DNA of 30,795 nt. Origin: an uncultured Selenomonadaceae bacterium (GTDB lineage Bacteria > Bacillota > Negativicutes > Selenomonadales > Selenomonadaceae). The position numbers and the translations under genes were made by a program. Each line of letters opens with the position of its first letter. Positions within the stretch are counted from its first letter, which is position 1. This document shows positions 7,951-14,676 of this stretch, one piece after another. The stretch is from contig CALELM010000043.1 in the NCBI GenBank assembly GCA_937902665.1, positions 1-30,795 on the forward strand, in the 5' to 3' direction. Below the pieces are notes generated by a model. It searched no databases and was not told the origin of the DNA. It saw only the letters and a program-made list of their open reading frames with translations.

Positions 7951-8844
7951 TTGCTTACCCCAATTGATATACATAACAAAGAGTTCAAAAAGAGCTTTCG
8001 CGGCTACAATGAAGACGAAATAGACACCTTCCTTGATCAAGTAGTGAATGATTATGAAGTTTTGTATCGAGAAAATGGTCAGCTGAAGGAAGAGTTGGAA
8101 CTTAGCAGGAAGACAATAGAAGACTATCAAAAGCTGGAAAAAAATTTGCAAGGTACGTTGCTTATGGCTCAGAAGACAGCGGAAGAGGTTACATCTCATG
8201 CAAGGGAATCTGCTGCAGAGTTAAAGGAAAATACGGAAAGGGAATGTAAAAATCTGCGTGACCAGACGAAGAAGGAATGTCAGGCGTTGAGTCAGCAGAC
8301 AGAAATAGAATGTCACAGTTTGCGGAAGCAGACGGAAACGGAGTGCCAGAATCTGCGGAAACAGGCGGGAACGGAATGTCAGAACTTGTGCAAGCAGACA
8401 ACAACCGATTGCCAGAATCTACGCAAGCAAACAGAAATGGATTGCCAAAATCTGAGTAAGCAAACGGAAATGGAATGCAAAAAATTGCGTGAGAAGACAG
8501 ATTTTGATACGAAACGGCAGATTAAAGAAGCTGTAGACAAGGTAAGTGTTATTACTGCTGAGTATGACAGGCTGGTGCGTGAAAAAAATAGCTTCATGAA
8601 GAAGGTTCGTGTCATGATGGAATCTGAGCTGGCTATTTTGAATCAGACCTTGGATGACCTTCCGCATCCCAAGGAAGATGAGAAGCTGGTAGCTGTTCCT
8701 AGCGATACTTTGAGCAAGGAAGAAACGAAAGAAAAGGAAGAAAGCAAAGAAGCGGAACAAGCTGAACCAAAATTAAAAAATGAGAATAAAGTTGACGAAA
8801 ATAAGGTTGTTGAAGTGAAAGATAATGCTCAAAAGAATGCATAA
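7951..8844 (+). CDS. divIVA: DivIVA-family coiled-coil protein with an 11-residue repeat insert
   Basis: DivIVA recognises curved membrane at poles and septa and positions division proteins. The N-terminal lipid-binding domain is clear: LTPIDIHNKEFKKSFRGYNEDEIDTFLDQV. The start is a TTG at 7951 with AAAGGAG 9 bases upstream; the nearby ATG at 7944 is out of frame. After a first coiled coil, residues 98-185 are eight tandem 11-residue units of the form [ED]CxxLxxQTxx, with cysteines at 99, 110, 121, 132, 143, 154, 165 and 176, plus an extra one at 147. A second coiled coil (186-235) and an acidic, lysine-rich tail (240-297) follow. The N-terminal identification is firm; the repeat block is unusual. 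Confidence 0.92.
   Translation: MLTPIDIHNKEFKKSFRGYNEDEIDTFLDQVVNDYEVLYRENGQLKEELELSRKTIEDYQKLEKNLQGTLLMAQKTAEEVTSHARESAAELKENTERECKNLRDQTKKECQALSQQTEIECHSLRKQTETECQNLRKQAGTECQNLCKQTTTDCQNLRKQTEMDCQNLSKQTEMECKKLREKTDFDTKRQIKEAVDKVSVITAEYDRLVREKNSFMKKVRVMMESELAILNQTLDDLPHPKEDEKLVAVPSDTLSKEETKEKEESKEAEQAEPKLKNENKVDENKVVEVKDNAQKNA
8242..8505 (+). repeat. in-frame tandem repeat, eight 33-bp units inside divIVA
   Basis: Eight 33-base units encode eight 11-residue repeats with no spacers. Each unit starts with a Glu or Asp codon followed by a Cys codon and usually carries Leu at position 5 and Gln-Thr at positions 8-9. Units 3 to 7 are closest to each other at the DNA level, which suggests growth by unequal duplication. 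Every unit is a whole number of codons, so copy-number change keeps the frame. Confidence 0.9.
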
Positions 8845-9304
8845 GAAACATTTTGATAAACTAGAGGGAATCCTGTTTTTTTGCATTGTTTTCATTGATC
8901 AGGCTGTTAAATATGTGGTAAAAAGTGGAATGATTCTGGGAGAATCTATACCTTTGGTTCCTCATATATTTCATTTAACCTATGTGCTGAATCCAGGTGC
9001 TGCTTTTGGTGTTTTAGAGAACCAGCGGATTTTTTTTGTTTTTATGGGAGTTGTGTTGCTATTCTGTATATGGAAATATTATCCCAAGATTCGCAGGATG
9101 GATACCATTTTGCATTATGGGTGCGTAGCACTTGCTGCTGGAGCAGTGGGCAACTTAATAGACCGTATTCAAAATGGATTGGTTGTTGACTTCCTTGATT
9201 TTCGTATTTGGCCTGTATTCAATATTGCTGACATCGCGATTGTGGTCGGTGTGCTATGTATGATTTACGCCATGCTTTTCCGCATGGAAGAGGAAGAGTT
9301 TTGA
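8825..9304 (+). CDS. lspA: lipoprotein signal peptidase LspA (signal peptidase II)
   Basis: Integral-membrane aspartic protease that removes signal peptides from prolipoproteins after lipidation. The catalytic Asp pair is D113 (AVGNLIDRI) and D136 (VFNIADIAIV), with the family stretches VLNPGAAFG and VVDFLDFR. Four membrane spans are visible, at about residues 14-32, 66-84, 95-112 and 132-152. The chosen ATG at 8825 overlaps the end of divIVA by 20 bases; the ATG at 8837 (residue 5) is an alternative and no strong ribosome site separates them. The stop overlaps the start of the next gene by one base. Confidence 0.95.
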   Translation: MLKRMHKKHFDKLEGILFFCIVFIDQAVKYVVKSGMILGESIPLVPHIFHLTYVLNPGAAFGVLENQRIFFVFMGVVLLFCIWKYYPKIRRMDTILHYGCVALAAGAVGNLIDRIQNGLVVDFLDFRIWPVFNIADIAIVVGVLCMIYAMLFRMEEEEF

Positions 9305-10218
9305 TGGAAGATGAAATTGAGTATTTGACGGAACAGTCAGGAGAACGGCTGGATCTGTTTCTTGTTCGGCAGCAATCGGGGATGTCTAGAGCACACATTC
9401 AGAAATTGATTACGAACGGAAACGTATTGGTAGATGGACTTTGCCGCAAAGCAAATTATAAGCTTCGAGAAAATGAAAAGATAAGTCTTACAATTCCAGA
9501 ACCCGTTGAAATTTCCATAGAGGCAGAGAATTTGCCTTTGGATATTCTTTTTGAGGATGAAGACATTCTTGTTGTCAACAAGAAGCGTGGCATGGTAGTT
9601 CATCCGGCAGCAGGAGTTTATCATGGGACGTTGGTCAACGCATTGCTTGCGCATTGCAAAGATTTGTCCGGCATTAACGGTGAGATTCGTCCGGGGATAG
9701 TTCATCGCTTGGATAAGGATACTTCTGGCGTGATGGTTGTTGCAAAGAACGACAGGGCACATTTGGATTTAGCGGAACAAATTAGGACGAAGTCTGCCCA
9801 TCGTATTTATTGGGCGGTAGTTCATGGCAACATGAGGGAAGAAAACGGCATTATCAAGGGGAATATAGGTCGCCATCCTGACGATCGCAAAAAAATGGCG
9901 GTGCTTCCTGAAAATGGAAAACATGCTGTTACGGAATTTAATGTATTGGAACGATATGGGGCGTATACTCTTGTAGAGTGCAGACTACAGACGGGGAGAA
10001 CACATCAGATCAGAGTGCATATGGCTCATATTGGTCATCCTCTTGTTTGCGATCCCGTATATGGACCAAGGAAGAAAGCACCGTTCTCTATTCAAGGACA
10101 AGCCCTTCATTCTTTGGAACTGGCATTGGCGCATCCTTTGACGCATGAGAGTATGAGTTTTCATGCGCCTTTGCCTATGGACATGGAAAAGATATTGAGT
10201 ACTTTGCGCAAAAGATAA
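9304..10218 (+). CDS. RluD-family 23S rRNA pseudouridine synthase
   Basis: RluA/RluD-type pseudouridine synthase that isomerises uridines in large-subunit rRNA. Residues about 12-60 form an S4 domain (ERLDLFLVRQQSGMSRAHIQ). The catalytic domain carries the catalytic Asp, D137, in IVHRLDKDTSG, and later QTGRTHQIRVHMAHIGHPLVCDPVYG. The ATG at 9304 shares a base with the lspA stop (TGATG), with GAGGAAGAG just upstream. An in-frame extension to 9256 lies wholly inside lspA and is not used here. The lspA-rluD-pyrR order is typical of Bacillota; which uridines it modifies cannot be told from sequence. Confidence 0.93.
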   Translation: MEDEIEYLTEQSGERLDLFLVRQQSGMSRAHIQKLITNGNVLVDGLCRKANYKLRENEKISLTIPEPVEISIEAENLPLDILFEDEDILVVNKKRGMVVHPAAGVYHGTLVNALLAHCKDLSGINGEIRPGIVHRLDKDTSGVMVVAKNDRAHLDLAEQIRTKSAHRIYWAVVHGNMREENGIIKGNIGRHPDDRKKMAVLPENGKHAVTEFNVLERYGAYTLVECRLQTGRTHQIRVHMAHIGHPLVCDPVYGPRKKAPFSIQGQALHSLELALAHPLTHESMSFHAPLPMDMEKILSTLRKR

Positions 10219-10240
10219 AAATTGATGGGAGTTGAGGTTT

Positions 10241-10795
10241 ATGGCTAAGTTCGTGGATAAGACGCTGCTTATGGATAAGGATGGGGTTCATCGTGCCTTG
10301 ACACGGATTTCTCATGAAATTGTCGAGAAAAACAAGGGCATTGACCATATCGTGCTTGTTGGTATTCGTACTCGTGGAGTACCTATTGCGGAACGATTGG
10401 CAAAGGTTATTGAGCAGATTGAAGGAAAGCCTGTTCCGCAAGGAATTCTCGATATCACCTTGTATCGAGATGATCTTTCTACGCTTTCTTACCAGCCTAT
10501 TGTCCGTCCTACGGAACTGCCGGTAGATATTACAGGAAAAACTATTATTTTGGTAGATGATGTTCTTTATACGGGGCGGACGATTCGTGCTGCGCTTGAT
10601 GCACTGATAGATATGGGACGACCAAAAACAATTCAGTTGGCTGTATTGATCGATCGCGGTCATAGGGAGCTTCCCATAAGGGCCGATTATGTCGGGAAAA
10701 ATGTGCCGACCTCGTCAAAGGAGATTGTCAGCGTTCAGCTTCAGGAGATTGACGGCGAGGAGCAGGTAGTGCTTCGGGAAATTGCGGAAAACTAA
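10241..10795 (+). CDS. pyrR: PyrR pyrimidine operon attenuator / uracil phosphoribosyltransferase
   Basis: PyrR senses UMP and binds pyr leader RNA to promote attenuation; it also has uracil phosphoribosyltransferase activity. The PRPP-binding motif is at residues 101-114 (TIILVDDVLYTGRT). Other family stretches are LVGIRTRGVPIAERL, DITLYRDDL and LIDRGHRELPIRADYVGK. The length of 184 residues is standard. I chose the ATG at 10241, with TGAGG just upstream. No pyr biosynthesis gene or PyrR-binding leader is in the window, so its targets are elsewhere. A strong hairpin follows 17 bases after the stop. Confidence 0.95.
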   Translation: MAKFVDKTLLMDKDGVHRALTRISHEIVEKNKGIDHIVLVGIRTRGVPIAERLAKVIEQIEGKPVPQGILDITLYRDDLSTLSYQPIVRPTELPVDITGKTIILVDDVLYTGRTIRAALDALIDMGRPKTIQLAVLIDRGHRELPIRADYVGKNVPTSSKEIVSVQLQEIDGEEQVVLREIAEN

Positions 10796-10812
10796 TACGG
10801 TTTGAACGATTT

Positions 10813-10845
10813 AAGTGGGAGGCTGCTTTTGGCAGCCTCCCACTT
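10813..10845. terminator. bidirectional hairpin between pyrR and rqcH
   Basis: A perfect 14-bp stem, AAGTGGGAGGCTGC (10813-10826) with its complement at 10832-10845, has a 5-base loop. It sits between two convergent genes and touches the rqcH stop codon (10844-10846). There is no long T-run on either side, so intrinsic termination is likely but not of the strongest form. Confidence 0.75.
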
Positions 10846-12604
10846 ATTTGGATTCTTGCAGCAGAATAGGTGCAAGCAAATTTTCTTCTGGTGTAATATA
10901 CAATGTTTTTTGATTGGTAAAGATTACAAATCCCGGCTTTGCTCCCGTTGGTTTCTTGACATAGCGAACTTGTGTATAGTCCACAGGTATCTTGGAGGAA
11001 TCTTTTGCTTGGCTAAAATGACCTGCTAGTTGGGCAGCAAGGAGCAGTGTCTCATGGGAGGGGGATGCTCCTTCTGTTCGTAGAATGACATGGGAACCTG
11101 GGATGTCTTTTGCATGAAGCCACAGGTCACGGGAATTTGCAGTTTTAAAGGTTAGCCTATCATTTTGGAAATTGTTTTTTCCTACGAGGATTTCCGTTCC
11201 ATCAGGTGCATGGAAGTGAAAGGGGCGAGCGGGTTTGTCGTTGTTTTTCTTTTTGCATGTTTCTTTGAGATAACCGCCAGTGACAAGCTCGTTGTGAATT
11301 TCATTGATTTCAGCAAGATGAGAGGAGGCTTCCAAAGATGTTTCAATGCTTTCCAGGTAAGCAATTTCTGCTTTGTTTTTTGAAATCTGTTCTTTTAAAA
11401 GGCTTTGCGCACGTTTCAGCTTATCATATTTTTTGTAATAGGCCTGCATGTTTTGCACTAGGGTAAATTTTCGATCAAGAGCAATCTCAATGGCAGCACC
11501 GGTTTCACTGTATATATTATTGACGGTAATGTAGGAATCTGCATGATCCTTGAATTGGTATTGATAGGTCATCAGATTGTCACCGCAGATTTTGAAGTCA
11601 TTGGCATTTTCTGCATCCTGCTGCTCCTGCTGAAGCTTTTCAAGCTTTATGCGTGCTCGATGGAGCTCGTTTTTCACCAGTTTGCGGAAACGCTCTTTAT
11701 CTGGAAGAGTATAGCTTCCCAGCAAGTTGTCTGCTTGTTCTAAAAGGTCGCTCAAGGTTGCAAAGCTTAGTTGTATCGAATCAGGGAGATAGTGAAGCGG
11801 AAAAGCTGCCATTGCAAGCACTTTTTTATTTTTATCGCAAAGAATGACAGCTTTGCCGTCAGGCGTCTCGCAGGAAATACGAATTTCTTCCAGCGCTTTT
11901 TTTAGGGCAGCTATATGATTTTGGGTGAGGTTCTTGACCTGTTCATTGGCAGGAATTCTTGCACGACAAGCAGTCTCCTTGGCAGATACGGGTCCGAATC
12001 CTAGGCAGACAGCAAGGAGCGCCTTGGAAACGGTGGATTCTGTTTGTTTTTGCAGTTCGCTCAGAATGACATTGATATCTTCCTCTAAGAGATTAAGCTT
12101 GTTTTGTTTGGGGGGCAGTTGGTAGGGCTGTCCGGGCAGAACTGTTCTGATACGGCTGCTGTTTTCTCCGATTTTTCGTAATGCGTCAATAATAACATGT
12201 TCATCTTGCAAAAGAATAATGTTGCTGTACTTCCCCATGAACTCAAGGACGAGAGTTTTGGTAACAATTTTTCCGCCTGCTGCAAGTGTATCGATATCAA
12301 TAAGGACGATACGGTCCAGTCCATATTGGCGAATCGCGGCAATTCGCCCTGTTTCAATTTGCTTGCGCAGTACCATGCAAAAAACTGGCGGTTCTGGTGG
12401 GTTTTCAAGATTTTTTTGCAGGAGATAAGCTGCTGGATTTTGTGGATGGATAGAAATATGAAGAAGGTGACTTTTGCCAGGCTGGCGGATGGAAAGTAAG
12501 ATTGTATGCTTGTTTGGTTGGGTGATCTTGTCAATTCGTCCGCCGGTCAGTGTATCATTAAGCTCCATGACTAAAGGATGCATGGAAAAACCGTCAAAGC
12601 TCAT
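10844..12604 (-). CDS. rqcH: RqcH/NFACT family ribosome quality control protein
   Basis: NFACT protein (Rqc2/RqcH/FbpA family). RqcH binds stalled 50S-peptidyl-tRNA complexes and recruits tRNA-Ala to add C-terminal alanine tails. The N-terminal NFACT-N domain starts MSFDGFSMHPLVMELND. The Asp-Arg pair needed for tailing in B. subtilis RqcH is present as D97/R98 (YGLDRIV). A coiled coil spans about residues 260-430, and the NFACT-R domain near residues 450-560 contains DLWLHAKDIPGSHVILRTEG. The start at 12604 has AATGAGG upstream. The open frame runs on to 12709, but that extension is in the mobile repeat and is rejected. YlmH, a functional partner elsewhere, is encoded about 3 kb away. Confidence 0.93.
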   Translation of the reverse strand: MSFDGFSMHPLVMELNDTLTGGRIDKITQPNKHTILLSIRQPGKSHLLHISIHPQNPAAYLLQKNLENPPEPPVFCMVLRKQIETGRIAAIRQYGLDRIVLIDIDTLAAGGKIVTKTLVLEFMGKYSNIILLQDEHVIIDALRKIGENSSRIRTVLPGQPYQLPPKQNKLNLLEEDINVILSELQKQTESTVSKALLAVCLGFGPVSAKETACRARIPANEQVKNLTQNHIAALKKALEEIRISCETPDGKAVILCDKNKKVLAMAAFPLHYLPDSIQLSFATLSDLLEQADNLLGSYTLPDKERFRKLVKNELHRARIKLEKLQQEQQDAENANDFKICGDNLMTYQYQFKDHADSYITVNNIYSETGAAIEIALDRKFTLVQNMQAYYKKYDKLKRAQSLLKEQISKNKAEIAYLESIETSLEASSHLAEINEIHNELVTGGYLKETCKKKNNDKPARPFHFHAPDGTEILVGKNNFQNDRLTFKTANSRDLWLHAKDIPGSHVILRTEGASPSHETLLLAAQLAGHFSQAKDSSKIPVDYTQVRYVKKPTGAKPGFVIFTNQKTLYITPEENLLAPILLQESK

Positions 12605-12651
12605 AATAAATAACCTCATTCCTTTTGTTTTGGTTCTTGGGAAATGATTTT

Positions 12652-12803
12652 TATAACGCCATTGTTCAAGAAAATGCCATATGCATTTTCCCTCCCATTC
12701 GCGTTTCAACGAAGCGGGAGATATGCTCGCCGCTTGTTAAAAATTGATTTCCCCCAACTTACAGCAAGCTGTTGAAGAAGGGGAGATCTTTAGCTTCGTT
12801 ATA
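12652..12803 (-). mobile_element. complete 152-bp MITE-like element with terminal inverted repeats
   Basis: The element begins TATAACG (12652-12658) and ends CGTTATA (12797-12803), a 7-bp terminal inverted repeat. GATTTT occurs immediately outside both ends (12646-12651 and 12804-12809), consistent with a 6-bp target duplication, although the T-rich context weakens this. Inside are three hairpins: AAAATGC/GCATTTT near 12671-12690, an imperfect one around CTCCC/GGGAG, and a CCCCC...CAGC/GCTG...GGGG hairpin near 12752-12784. It has no coding capacity. Partial copies lie at both window edges and a shortened relative at 18471-18533. It occupies much of the 388-base gap between rqcH and the CYTH gene. 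Confidence 0.8.
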
Positions 12804-12992
12804 GATTTTCTTGATGTTTTAAATCAGGTTTTCATACGTTACGTTTCTTGCTGGTTTATTATAACACACGGTAGGAAGTTTCGTCCGCTTATGGATGTTT
12901 TTTATTGCGTTATTTATTCCTTTTTATAAAAAATGATGATAGGATAGAAGTGTATCTGAAAAATGCATTTCCAAGAGAGGAATGAAATCATA

Positions 12993-13475
12993 ATGGAAAT
13001 TGAACGGCAATTTTTGATAGATGAGCTTCCGCTCTTGCCAACAGAATATGAGCATTTGAGGCAAGGTTATGTTTCCCTTTTTCCCGAAATCAGAATAAGG
13101 CAAATTGGCAGGAGACGATTCGTGTTGACAGTTAAGCGTGGTGCAGGGCTAGTTCGTGAGGAATGGGAAACCGATATATCCTTGCAGGAGTTTGAAAGCC
13201 TTTCCAGCCGTCTTTGTCCAGGTACGATGATGATTGAAAAACGCCGTTATCATATTTCGATAGAGAATGGGTCAACTGTGGAGATTCATGTGCATGATGG
13301 TCATTTGACAGGTTTCAATTATGTTGAAGTTGAGTTTCCCACAGCCGAAGCTGCTGGCTGCTTTGAACCGCCGTCATGGTTTGGACGTGAAGTGACGGAC
13401 GATTCCCGTTTTTCTTATGGAATATTGGCACAGGCTGACGGCATGGAGCTTATGAAGAAAATTTTGGAGGGATAA
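12993..13475 (+). CDS. CYTH domain protein (triphosphate tunnel metalloenzyme family)
   Basis: A small single-domain CYTH protein; members bind triphosphate substrates with metal ions, and specificity (thiamine triphosphate, inorganic tripolyphosphate, cAMP synthesis) cannot be told here. The signature ExExK at the N-terminus appears as EIER (residues 2-5), with Arg instead of Lys. Alternating charged strands follow: PEIRIRQIGRRRFVLTVKRG, IEKRRYHI and VEIHVHDG. The C-terminal NYVEVEFPTAEAA and PSWFGREVTDDSRFS are typical. AGAGG lies 12 bases before the ATG at 12993; an in-frame ATG at 12963 lacks a ribosome site. The spacer 12804-12992 contains no gene. Confidence 0.8.
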   Translation: MEIERQFLIDELPLLPTEYEHLRQGYVSLFPEIRIRQIGRRRFVLTVKRGAGLVREEWETDISLQEFESLSSRLCPGTMMIEKRRYHISIENGSTVEIHVHDGHLTGFNYVEVEFPTAEAAGCFEPPSWFGREVTDDSRFSYGILAQADGMELMKKILEG

Positions 13476-13477
13476 GT

Positions 13478-13747
13478 TTGCATGATATGATATATGCCTA
13501 TTGCGGTATCATCAATCTTGTGGCTATTGCAATTTATGGTTGGGACAAGCTGTGTGCTAAAAGGCATGGGTGGCGAGTGCCGGAAATAACGCTTTTGTCT
13601 ATCGCTGTTGTTGGCGGCAGTATTGGTGCGATGATTGCCATGCAGTTATTTCGGCACAAGACGCTCCATTTGAAATTTAAATACGGAGTGCCATTTATAT
13701 TGTTGTTGCAGATGGCTGGACTTTTGTATCTGCATTTGTCAAAATGA
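13478..13747 (+). CDS. DUF1294 family small membrane protein
   Basis: An 89-residue hydrophobic protein of the DUF1294 family, function unknown. It has membrane spans at about residues 4-20, 39-57 and 68-86 around a conserved loop (YGWDKLCAKRHGWRVPE, then GGSIGAMIAMQLFRHKT). The start is a TTG at 13478 with GGAGG 7 bases upstream; the first in-frame ATG at 13487 is too far from that site. It follows the CYTH gene after 2 bases, so the two are probably co-translated. Confidence 0.8.
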   Translation: MHDMIYAYCGIINLVAIAIYGWDKLCAKRHGWRVPEITLLSIAVVGGSIGAMIAMQLFRHKTLHLKFKYGVPFILLLQMAGLLYLHLSK

Positions 13748-13763
13748 GAATGGAGGATTTTTG

Positions 13764-14090
13764 ATGAAAAAACTGACGATGATGTTTACAGTTCTGTTCC
13801 TGTTTGCTATGACGGTTCCTGTTATGGCGGCATCAGTCATAAGCGAGGACGGTTACTTCAACGGTATCAAGCTGTGTGGTAGGGTGAAGGTCGTGGAGCA
13901 TTTTCCTGACCTAAAGGTTCAGGTCGTGGATTCTTTTCCAGACCTAAAAGTTCAGGTCGTGGATTCTTTTCCGGACGATATCGGTGAGTGGAAATTTGTC
14001 GAGTATGGAGAGGATTTTACCATTCAATTTGTAAATAGTTTCCCAGATATCAAAATCAAGTATGTGACAGCTTTTCCAGGGGTGGAATGA
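13764..14090 (+). CDS. secreted protein with repeated FPD units, possible septoil-knot-like fold
   Basis: A 108-residue protein with a clear signal peptide (MKKLTMMFTVLFLFAMTVPV, cleavage after MAA near residue 24). The mature part is almost entirely built of short beta-strand-like units ending in FPD: EHFPD, two identical LKVQVVDSFPD units, a longer DIGEWKFVEYGED unit, FTIQFVNSFPD and IKIKYVTAFPG. The pattern resembles small exported proteins annotated as '7(1) septoil knot' domains; that name is from memory and tentative. TGGAGG precedes the ATG. It follows DUF1294 by 16 bases. Function is unknown. Confidence 0.75.
   Translation: MKKLTMMFTVLFLFAMTVPVMAASVISEDGYFNGIKLCGRVKVVEHFPDLKVQVVDSFPDLKVQVVDSFPDDIGEWKFVEYGEDFTIQFVNSFPDIKIKYVTAFPGVE
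13905..13970 (+). repeat. 33-bp tandem duplication within the FPD-repeat gene
   Basis: Two adjacent 33-base units (13905-13937 and 13938-13970) differ at only two positions, both silent, and encode the same 11 residues (PDLKVQVVDSF). Related but diverged units follow. The near-identity suggests a recent in-frame duplication or ongoing homogenisation. Confidence 0.9.
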
Positions 14091-14212
14091 GCAGGAATAA
14101 TCGTTCATTGTTTATGCAGAAGGTAATCCTTGATGGAATGAAGATTGATGCAGGGAGGATGCTGCAGTTTCTTTTGAAGAAATGGGCATCTTATCAAATA
14201 GACAGAAAATTA

Positions 14213-14241
14213 TTGACATTTAATTTTATAAATGGTATAGT
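14213..14241 (+). promoter_or_regulatory. strong sigma-A type promoter upstream of the 67-aa gene
   Basis: TTGACA (14213-14218) and TATAGT (14236-14241) are separated by exactly 17 bases. Transcription should start near 14248, leaving a leader of about 110 bases before the 67-residue gene. The 14091-14356 gap holds no other gene that I can support and no riboswitch that I recognise. Confidence 0.8.
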
Positions 14242-14356
14242 AAATATGGTTCAGTTGGCATGAGTCGTAAGTTTCATAAATGAGTTTCTTGGCAGTTGAC
14301 GTGATTAACCGTGGAGGGTTTTGTTGTGTTAATGGCGAGATAAGGAGCGATAGAAG

Positions 14357-14560
14357 ATGAAAATGAGGATTCATTCTCAGTGGAAGAGTGAGATTTTTGT
14401 ACCTGCGAGGGTAAAGCAGTTTGTGAAAGCGTCGAAGTTGTGCAAGAAGTCTAGTTTTCGTCAATATGCAGGATTGATATCAGCAGATTCGGAACGTGCA
14501 GCGGTTGATGAGTGGTTGGACAGCGTTTCGCCGCTTCGCCAGGATCAATATGTAGCGTGA
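14357..14560 (+). CDS. small basic protein of unknown function
   Basis: A 67-residue protein that I do not recognise. The N-terminal half is basic (KMRIHSQWKSEIFVPARVKQ), the C-terminal half is mixed and acidic (SADSERAAVDEWLDSV). No signal peptide, membrane span or Cys motif is visible. It is a believable gene: AAGGAG lies 9 bases before the ATG, a near-consensus promoter sits about 110 bases upstream, and an intrinsic terminator follows the stop within 10 bases. This makes it a monocistronic unit, separate from polC. A small regulator or stress protein is possible but unproven. Confidence 0.6.
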   Translation: MKMRIHSQWKSEIFVPARVKQFVKASKLCKKSSFRQYAGLISADSERAAVDEWLDSVSPLRQDQYVA

Positions 14561-14568
14561 TGCAGGAA

Positions 14569-14598
14569 GGCACTGTCCTTTGGGAGAGTGCTTTTTTT
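14569..14598 (+). terminator. intrinsic terminator after the 67-aa gene
   Basis: GCACTGTCC (14570-14578) pairs with GGAGAGTGC (14583-14591), with one mismatch and a 4-base loop, followed directly by seven T (14592-14598). This is a classical Rho-independent terminator and separates the small gene from polC. Confidence 0.85.
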
Positions 14599-14676
14599 GT
14601 GCAAAGAATCTTGGGATTTGGGAAGGGAATGCATTGTCTGATTCTGAGATGAATTATTGGATGGAGGAAATAAGCG

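Noticed and set aside
8277..8459. Overlapping frames within the divIVA repeat block, both strands
   Set aside because: They only mirror the 33-bp repeats in other frames; the divIVA frame continues through with a family-typical N-terminus.
8242..8505. CRISPR-like array
   Set aside because: The 33-bp units are contiguous with no spacers and are translated in frame.
12605..12709. N-terminal extension of rqcH by 35 residues on the minus strand
   Set aside because: The extension runs through the MITE-like repeat, has no family similarity, and the ATG at 12604 has a ribosome site and matches the conserved RqcH start; D97/R98 numbering also fits.
14087..14269. A 60-codon open frame overlapping the FPD gene stop by ATGA
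   Set aside because: It has no ribosome site of its own beyond the overlap, no recognisable composition, and it runs through the near-consensus promoter at 14213-14241.
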